Positions 7,301 to 11,937 of a DNA stretch of 11,937 nucleotides are shown here, in pieces. A model generated the notes under the pieces. That model worked only from the letters and a program-made list of their open reading frames with translations, did not search any database and was not told the origin of the DNA. This DNA is from Capsaspora owczarzaki ATCC 30864 (lineage: Eukaryota; Opisthokonta; Filasterea): positions 1,450,735 through 1,462,671 of the forward strand of contig NW_011887292.1 in NCBI RefSeq assembly GCF_000151315.2. Direction: 5' to 3'. The first letter of the stretch is position 1. The number at the start of each line of letters is the position of its first letter. Position numbers and translations under genes: made by a program.

Positions 7301-9147
7301 TCAAGGACGCCGGCTCGCTTGTCGGTGGAGCTGGTGCCTTTGGCTCCAAGATCAAGGAGGAGCCGCTCGACCCCGAGGAATTGCAGCGAAGGCGTGATGC
7401 CCGCAAGGCCGCCGAGTCCATGAACGTGCACTACCTCAAGGACCGCAAGCGCTCGGACACGTCGCCGCTGACGGGCCCGAACGTGGACGACATTCCAGTC
7501 GCCAAGCTCGACTTTGGCCTCAAGCTTCAAATCGACGGCGACGACGGCAAGAAGGGCAAGAAGGGCAAGAAGGGCAAGAAGACTGCCGAAGAGGAGCAGG
7601 AGGAGGCCGCTGCCGCTGCCGCAGCTGCCCGCCGAAAGAAGATTGTTGTCAAGAAGAGCCAAGACGACGACGATGACGATGACGCCAGCCGGGATCGTCG
7701 CGACGCGACTTCCAAGGCCCTTGACGTCGATCTGACCGCCCCGCTCGAGACGCACGAAACACTGCCCATGCAGTCGCACCGCGTGGCCAATTCGTCCAAG
7801 ATTGACAGCGATGACGGTTCCGACAAGCCTGCGAAGGGCAAGAAGAAGTCCAGCTCGTCCAAAAAGGCCAGCAAGGGCGACGCCTCGGAGGACGGCGAGA
7901 AGAAGAAAAAGAAGAAAAAGAAGGCGAGCGCCGATGCCGACGAATCGCCCAAGTCTTCCAAGTCCAAAAAGACCAAGAGCTCGTCCCTCGTTGATGTTGC
8001 TGCATCCGAGCCTGCTGCTGCTGCAGCAGCAGCAGCCTCTCCTCGACCAAAGCTCAAGCACGCTGATTCCGCTGCCTCTGCATCGCCCATGGTGACCTCG
8101 GTCAAGAGCATGGACGATCTCAACTTTTGGTTGACTGGAGATGCAAACGCTGCCGCACCCGGTTCGCCGGCCTCTTCGTCTACCGCTGCCGACGACAGTG
8201 GCAGCAAGAAGAAGAAGAAGAGCGTCTCAGCCGCTCCGGAGCCTGTCGCGGCGGCTACCCCCGAGAAGGCACGCAAGTCAAGCAAATCCGCAGCGTCGGC
8301 CGCGCCGCCTGCTGAAGAGGACGATGAGGACGGTGGCAAAAAGTCCAAGAAGAAGTCGTCCAAGTCGAAATCCTCTGCTTCCGCCGCCCCCGAGGCAGCC
8401 GACCTGCTCATGGGTGACCCGCAGACCACGTTTGGTGAGCGCAAGCAGCTCGCATCCGACGCCAATCTCGGTTTGTTTGCCTCGACAACCGTCAGTCTCC
8501 TGGACGGCAAGGGCGTTCATGTCTCCCTCACCTTGGACAACCGTTCGGGCTTTGACATGTCCCGTGTCGAGATTTCCGTCTTGGATTCCATCAACGCAAA
8601 GCTTGAGCGCCCGCCAGGCTCGTCTTCCGGCGACAGCATCAAGATTGACGCCACCCTTCCAACGGGAACGCTGTACATGTGCCCGACTCTTTCGTTCGTT
8701 GTTCAGGACATTAGCGTGGCCCAAAAGCTCAAGGGCTCCGTGACGTACCTCGTTGACACGGCGCAGGGCAAGACGAGCGACAAGTTGGACTTCCGCTTGG
8801 TTTTGCCAACCTCAGGCTTTGTGGTTGCCGCACCCTGCAAAAAGTCAGAGTTTGCTTCCATCTTGGCCGAGGGCGAGCTTTGTGCAGCGCACCAGCACAA
8901 GGCCGCTCTGAAAGAGGGCGTGTCCTTGGCCAACGCTGTCGACATTATTCGTGGCAAGCTGCACCTGTCCATCGTCGAGGCGCTGGATGTTGGCATTTCC
9001 CTCTACGGCCGAACCAACCAGCAACACCACGTGTGCGTGCTTGTCAAGCCGACCAGCAATGGCCAAGGCGTGTCGGTTGATGTCAAGACGTCCCAACCAC
9101 AAGCTCTCGCCGCCTCGCTGATTGAAGAGTTGAAGGAGGTGTTGTAG
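4373..9147 (+). CDS. AP3D1: AP-3 adaptor complex subunit delta (delta-adaptin)
   Basis: Large subunit of the AP-3 adaptor, which sorts membrane cargo from endosomes or trans-Golgi to lysosome-related compartments. Exons 4373-4528, 5244-5405 and 5530-9147 join in phase 0 to give 1311 residues. The splices are set by homology: KLSY joins LQMLG and NMIKK joins DLASQ, as in other delta-adaptins. Residues 1 to about 590 are the adaptin HEAT/ARM trunk (ELKQDNIAVKA, SAAVNVICELARKNPKNYL, DKDESIRLRALDLL, FEWYVSILVELTR). DLNAWI near residue 670 is a delta-subunit hallmark. The trunk and hinge carry acidic runs (about 529-541 and 623). Residues about 780-1070 are an unusually long linker rich in Lys, Ser and Ala, with a KKG tandem repeat. 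Residues about 1073-1311 form the C-terminal ear. The protein is longer than human AP3D1 (about 1150-1215), mainly because of the linker. The start ATG matches the conserved MF.K.L.DL.RGIR opening. Confidence 0.97.
4529..5243 (+). other. AP-3 delta intron 1, unusually long (715 nt) with repeated T-runs
   Basis: Donor GTAAAG at 4529 and acceptor TTGACAG ending at 5243. The interrupted protein sequence is continuous with other delta-adaptins, so no coding exon is expected inside. It contains T-runs at 4588-4597 (10), 4733-4753 (21) and 5096-5120 (25). The 342 bp between the last two runs is GC-richer and resembles neither the promoter nor the other introns. Every other intron in the window is 47-236 nt. 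I see no tRNA or other recognisable RNA in it. Confidence 0.85.
5406..5529 (+). other. AP-3 delta intron 2
   Basis: Donor GTACAT directly after AAG (5405), acceptor GTGCACAG ending at 5529, 124 nt, phase 0. It contains a T20 run at 5432-5451. The large open frame reads through this intron from an ATG at 5410, but the residues encoded there (a Phe run) have no counterpart in delta-adaptins, whereas splicing restores the conserved sequence. Confidence 0.93.
7549..7581 (+). repeat. 9-bp tandem repeat encoding KKG units in the AP-3 delta linker
   Basis: AAGAAGGGC is repeated in tandem and encodes Lys-Lys-Gly units within the charged linker. Nearby are other simple-sequence stretches: a Lys run around 7900-7923, a poly-Ala run around 8008-8037, and an acidic Asp run around 7663-7683. 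These are in-frame and probably expand or contract by slippage without breaking the protein. Confidence 0.8.
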
Positions 9148-9317
9148 AGCGGTTGACCTCTCATTCTCGGTGTGTGTGTGTGTTGATTTTTACGTGTGCA
9201 TGCGCGAATTTCTGAGTTTGTAATTTTTTTCTTGTTGTGATTTAATAGCGTATGCTTTGCCCATTTCATGTTGACATTCTGGAGGAGTAGATGTGGCTTT
9301 GAACACGACGCATTCAA
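9148..9317. other. convergent 3' intergenic region
   Basis: 170 bp between the AP-3 delta stop (TAG 9145-9147) and the acyltransferase stop (TGA, 9318-9320, minus). It includes a short GT dinucleotide run around 9170-9183. On the minus strand ATTAAA at 9246-9241 lies about 72 nt past the acyltransferase stop and is a plausible polyadenylation signal. I see no canonical signal on the plus strand. Confidence 0.6.
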
Positions 9318-10889
9318 TCAACTCGCCTGCAACATTTCAAAGCTCTTCTCGAAAAAATCTGCTGCCAAGTATGGGCGGAAGAAGAGATCGGAAGTGCAGG
9401 CAAAAAAGACCATGTTCAGGGTGGTGGCAGGCAAATCCGACTCCTTTGTGAGGGCGGCCGTAAACCGAGGGTACGTCCGTTCAATGTACGACTGTAGCAC
9501 GCATGCGTTGCCGTGCAGGAAGAAGAAGAGGAAGTTTTCGCCAGTTGCAGCGCCAAGGGTACACCACATGATGAGTTCGTGGCTCAAACCCAGCAGCCCG
9601 AAAACAATGTTGACGGCGATAAGCGAGTACACGAGCCCTTCACTGGGCGCAGATACGGGTGTAGCTGCGTTGCTTGCCGCGGCATGGCCGCCTTTAGCTG
9701 CAGCAGGTGGCGTGTCTGTTGTGCTTTTGCTCGAAGCGCGCGCCGTAGCTTTGGTGTCGGAGCCTTTGAACACGAGCTCCCCGTCCGCGTTGACTTGAGC
9801 GCCGCCCGCAGCTGTCATGCGGTCGACCTGACGGACACGATTCCAGGCCTTGCCCGCGAGAAGTAGTCCCCGCATCAACGCCTGGTTGTAGATGACGCGT
9901 ACGATCGTATTCCACCGCCGACCCCAAAAGTCTCGCGGCGAGGCTGAGGCAAACGGCGAGTTCCACAAGTCGACTAGCTTGACGCGCATGGTTAGTGCGA
10001 GCACCATAGCAACAAAGTCGAGCAGCGCCGACAGCAGAAGGTAGAGAATCACGGCGTACAGGCTGGACCGGAGCACCCAGCCCAGCACGTGAAAGTCAAC
10101 CTCTTCTCGGATGAGGGTGCCGTCCGGACCCATCACAACCGTCGGACGCGACTGCTGCTGGCGGAGTTTGAGCCAGTGGCGCATCACGAACGCCAACAAG
10201 ACCAGCTTGAACGCGCCGTGAGCCAAAGCAAGCGCGACTTGCGACATTGGAGGATGATTGGACTTGGAGGCAGCAATCACCGATGCTTGCTTTGCTTGAG
10301 TCGTTGCAGCATTGCTGACCTTGGTGGAGCTCGTCGGTTGCGCCGGCGTGGGAGCAGTGAGTGTTGTCAACAGCCATTGCAACGGACCAAGAGGCGGACT
10401 CGACGTGCGATGCCCATCGCCAACCAGATAAAACAGGATCTGGACATAAACACACACACACGCACGTGCAATGCAGGTCGTGGAAGAAAATGTCAGAGCA
10501 AGGACGAAACAAAATCTAAACGAAACAATGCGAAAAAACCAACAAAACAAACGCCATTCTCAGATTTTCTGGTTGTCGCCGGTGTTTTTGTTGGTTACCG
10601 TGGCAGCGAGCAGCATGTATGCACAGGAAACAAGCCACGCTATGAGTGGAGTGACATGGCTTTCTGGATTGTTGACAGACAGCACGACAGCGGCCTTGAT
10701 CACCATGCCAATGGGCGGCAGGGCAATGACGAGTCGGAGCAGCGACCAGAGCGCGGCCTGTGTGAACGCAGCGCGCGTCGTGATGAGCGGCAGCCGCGGG
10801 AGGAGCGGGAAGAAGAAGAGCACAGTCATATCGCAGTACGCGAGGGCGAGGCTGCAGAGTCCCAGCGACTGCACATACGGCTCGTCCAT
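9318..10889 (-). CDS. wax synthase-like membrane-bound O-acyltransferase (MBOAT superfamily)
   Basis: Exon 1 10889-10599 and exon 2 10439-9318, phase 0, 470 residues; intron 10440-10598 (donor GTAACC, acceptor TATGTCCAG). Wax synthase-type MBOATs transfer a fatty acyl group from acyl-CoA to a long-chain alcohol or related hydroxyl acceptor in the ER membrane. The N-terminal hydrophobic region (LALAYCDM) matches the family. The signature DLWNSPFASASPRDFWGRRW agrees with the FWGRRWN motif of plant wax synthases, and LGLSHELIMW carries the expected catalytic His, followed by a FFFLHG segment. Hydrophobic stretches indicate about seven to nine membrane helices. Two low-complexity Ala/Thr/Ser insertions are unlike compact plant members. 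The start has a good context (AAATGG) just after a CAG at 10894-10892, which may be the acceptor of a 5' UTR intron. The acceptor substrate cannot be told from sequence; sterol or diacylglycerol are alternatives. Confidence 0.85.
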
Positions 10890-10903
10890 TTCTGTACAAG
10901 GCC

Positions 10904-10921
10904 AAAAAAAAAAAAAAAAAA
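10904..10921 (-). repeat. T18 homopolymer run (minus strand) upstream of the acyltransferase
   Basis: Eighteen consecutive A on the plus strand, T on the transcribed-sense strand of the acyltransferase. It ends 14 nt before the ATG, and its orientation matches the intronic T-runs in the AP-3 delta gene (21, 25 and 20 T). This supports an intron ending at 10892. Confidence 0.8.
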
Positions 10922-11199
10922 GACTGAGACAGGCAGGGTTGGATTTGGATAACGAAATAAGGACTTTCTCGTCTCTCATGGCGAGTTTGCAAAGATTGGC
11001 CGGATGATGTGCACTCGCTTGCCGCTAGAATTGAGGGACGAAACCCAACGGAAAACAAAATGGAAAGTAGCGCCCAAAACCAGCAGACGAGATTATAATT
11101 GAAACAACTAACAGAGCAGAGCATACATCCTGAAATGAACCAAACTCACAACAACGAAGAATAGAAAAAAACGAACATTGCCGCATGTTTGGAACACCT

Positions 11200-11223
11200 C
11201 CCCCTCCCACAAAATGGAGGGGG
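11200..11223 (-). other. GC-rich 8-bp hairpin in the desaturase 3' UTR
   Basis: CCCCCTCC (11200-11207) pairs perfectly with GGAGGGGG (11216-11223) around an 8-nt A-rich loop. It lies 27-50 nt after the desaturase stop codon, so it would fold in the mRNA 3' UTR. A role in mRNA stability or 3' end formation is possible but not shown. Confidence 0.45.
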
Positions 11224-11249
11224 GCACAGAAAGAAATCAATGCAAGTGA

Positions 11250-11937
11250 TTACTGACGGAACCAGAGCACCTCGCCGGTGGCGTCGACAAAGCGGCACAC
11301 GTTGAAGCTGCGCCAGAGAGCAACAGCGATCGGAGTGTCGTCTCGTCGGTAGTACTCGCCAAGCAGGGGCTTGAGCGCGGCGGTGGCCTCCTCGGCATGG
11401 TAGTGAGGCATGTACGAGAAGACGTGGTGGGTGACGTGCGTGTCGCCAATGTGGTGGAAGACGTGGTTGAGCAGACCGAAATCGCGATCGACGGTGCACA
11501 GGGCGCCGCGGAGCCAGCTCCACTCGGTGCCGCGGAAGTGGGGCAGGGTCTCGTCGGTGTGCTGAAGGTAGGTGATGAGCACGAGCCAAAAGTTGACAAT
11601 CAGCAGCGGCACGACATACTGGGCAAAGAGCCAGGCGAACGAGTACGTGTAGGCGAGGCTGCCGAGCCCGGCAAGCACGACGAGGAGCGCAGCATCCGAG
11701 AGAACGACCAGCCAGTACTCGTCCTTGCTGAACATGGGCGACCATGGCTCAAAGTGGTTGTTGCGACGCTCGTACTTGTGGCCGGTGACGTGGGTGGTGA
11801 GGTAGGCGGGCCAGCCGAACAGCAGCGTGATGGCGATTTCGATGCAGACGCGGAGGGGGCCGGGCGCGCCGAGCTGGCGAACGGGGTCGTTTTCGGGCAG
11901 CCACATAGGGAGCAAAGCCTCGTCGCGATCGGCATCG
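11250..11937 (-). CDS. delta-12 (FAD2-like) fatty acid desaturase, C-terminal part
   Basis: Membrane di-iron desaturase of the plant/fungal delta-12 type, which introduces the second double bond into oleoyl chains at the ER. The visible frame runs from the window edge (first full codon at 11936) to TAA at 11252-11250, 228 residues, with no in-frame break and no intron. The third histidine box HVTHH is at 11438-11424 within HIGDTHVTHHVFSYMPHYHA, and the LLGEYYRRDDTPI tail segment is typical of FAD2 proteins. Earlier LFGWPAYL, VTGHKYERRNNHFEPWSP and two hydrophobic hairpins match the middle of the family. The first two His boxes (HECGH and HRRHH type) and the start lie beyond the right edge; TTG 11915 and ATG 11904 are internal, not starts. 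An omega-3 desaturase is a less likely alternative. Same strand as the acyltransferase, 360 bp upstream of its ATG. Confidence 0.92.
   Translation of the reverse strand, partial: DADRDEALLPMWLPENDPVRQLGAPGPLRVCIEIAITLLFGWPAYLTTHVTGHKYERRNNHFEPWSPMFSKDEYWLVVLSDAALLVVLAGLGSLAYTYSFAWLFAQYVVPLLIVNFWLVLITYLQHTDETLPHFRGTEWSWLRGALCTVDRDFGLLNHVFHHIGDTHVTHHVFSYMPHYHAEEATAALKPLLGEYYRRDDTPIAVALWRSFNVCRFVDATGEVLWFRQ

Larger units (their letters stand above)
10890..11249 (-). promoter_or_regulatory. intergenic region: desaturase 3' end and acyltransferase promoter/5' UTR
   Basis: 360 bp between the desaturase stop and the acyltransferase ATG, both on the minus strand. Next to the ATG the minus strand reads T18 (10921-10904), then GGCCTTGTACAG, then AAATGG. 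This is the pattern of an intron end elsewhere in the window, so a 5' UTR intron (or a further upstream exon) is likely here; its donor could not be fixed. The far end holds the desaturase 3' UTR with a GC-rich hairpin. No clear TATA box or polyadenylation signal was seen. Confidence 0.5.

Noticed and set aside
7114-8510. Long minus-strand open frames of 315 and 327 codons opposite the AP-3 delta linker
   Set aside because: They are mirror images of simple-sequence Lys/Ala/Asp codons on the plus strand. Their products are Leu/Ser/Phe runs with no family resemblance, whereas the plus strand is clearly delta-adaptin.
10089-10952. 287-codon plus-strand open frame opposite the acyltransferase
   Set aside because: The peptide is Arg/Gln-rich and patternless, and it crosses the intron and T-run of the minus-strand gene, which has clear wax synthase motifs.
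1-11937. CRISPR array, transposase, tRNA, rRNA or bacterial operon signals
   Set aside because: The regular repeats at 1673-3517 are LRR exons, not CRISPR repeats. No transposase motifs, terminal repeats, tRNA cloverleaf or Shine-Dalgarno-led gene runs were seen.

Overview
The window is eukaryotic nuclear DNA. Genes are split by GT-AG introns, coding regions are moderately GC-rich, intergenic gaps are short (170-430 bp), and long T-runs lie in introns on the sense strand. The gene set is an AP-3 adaptor delta subunit, a wax-synthase-like membrane acyltransferase, a FAD2-type desaturase and an LRR gene with one repeat per exon. This suggests a compact unicellular eukaryote, possibly a unicellular relative of animals such as a filasterean. 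That assignment is inference only; no ribosomal or organellar marker is present.

Layout, left to right. Positions 1-257 hold a weakly supported 3' end of a plus-strand gene. Positions 490-3945 (minus) hold a many-exon locus: a short first exon, a coiled-coil-like exon, a long array of 75-84 nt exons each encoding one ribonuclease-inhibitor-type leucine-rich repeat, then a Sin3-type PAH (paired amphipathic helix) domain. All 17 introns I can place are phase 2 and every internal exon length is a multiple of three, so the whole locus reads as one 637-residue protein. Whether the LRR and PAH parts are one gene or two adjacent genes is the main open question. Positions 3946-4372 form a bidirectional promoter region with five copies of TACTGTA/TACAGTA in 91 bp. 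Positions 4373-9147 (plus) are the AP-3 delta gene in three exons (1311 residues). Positions 9318-10889 (minus) are a two-exon wax synthase/MBOAT-family acyltransferase (470 residues). Positions 11250-11937 (minus) are the C-terminal half of a delta-12 (FAD2-like) fatty acid desaturase that runs off the right edge.

Functional context. The two lipid genes lie head-to-tail on the same strand. One desaturates acyl chains and the other transfers acyl groups, so they may share a role in storage or membrane lipids; this rests on proximity and family only. AP-3 delta is a core vesicle-trafficking subunit. The LRR-PAH product would be a protein-protein interaction protein, with the PAH part pointing to transcriptional co-repressor type contacts. 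No mobile element, CRISPR array, tRNA or rRNA was recognised.
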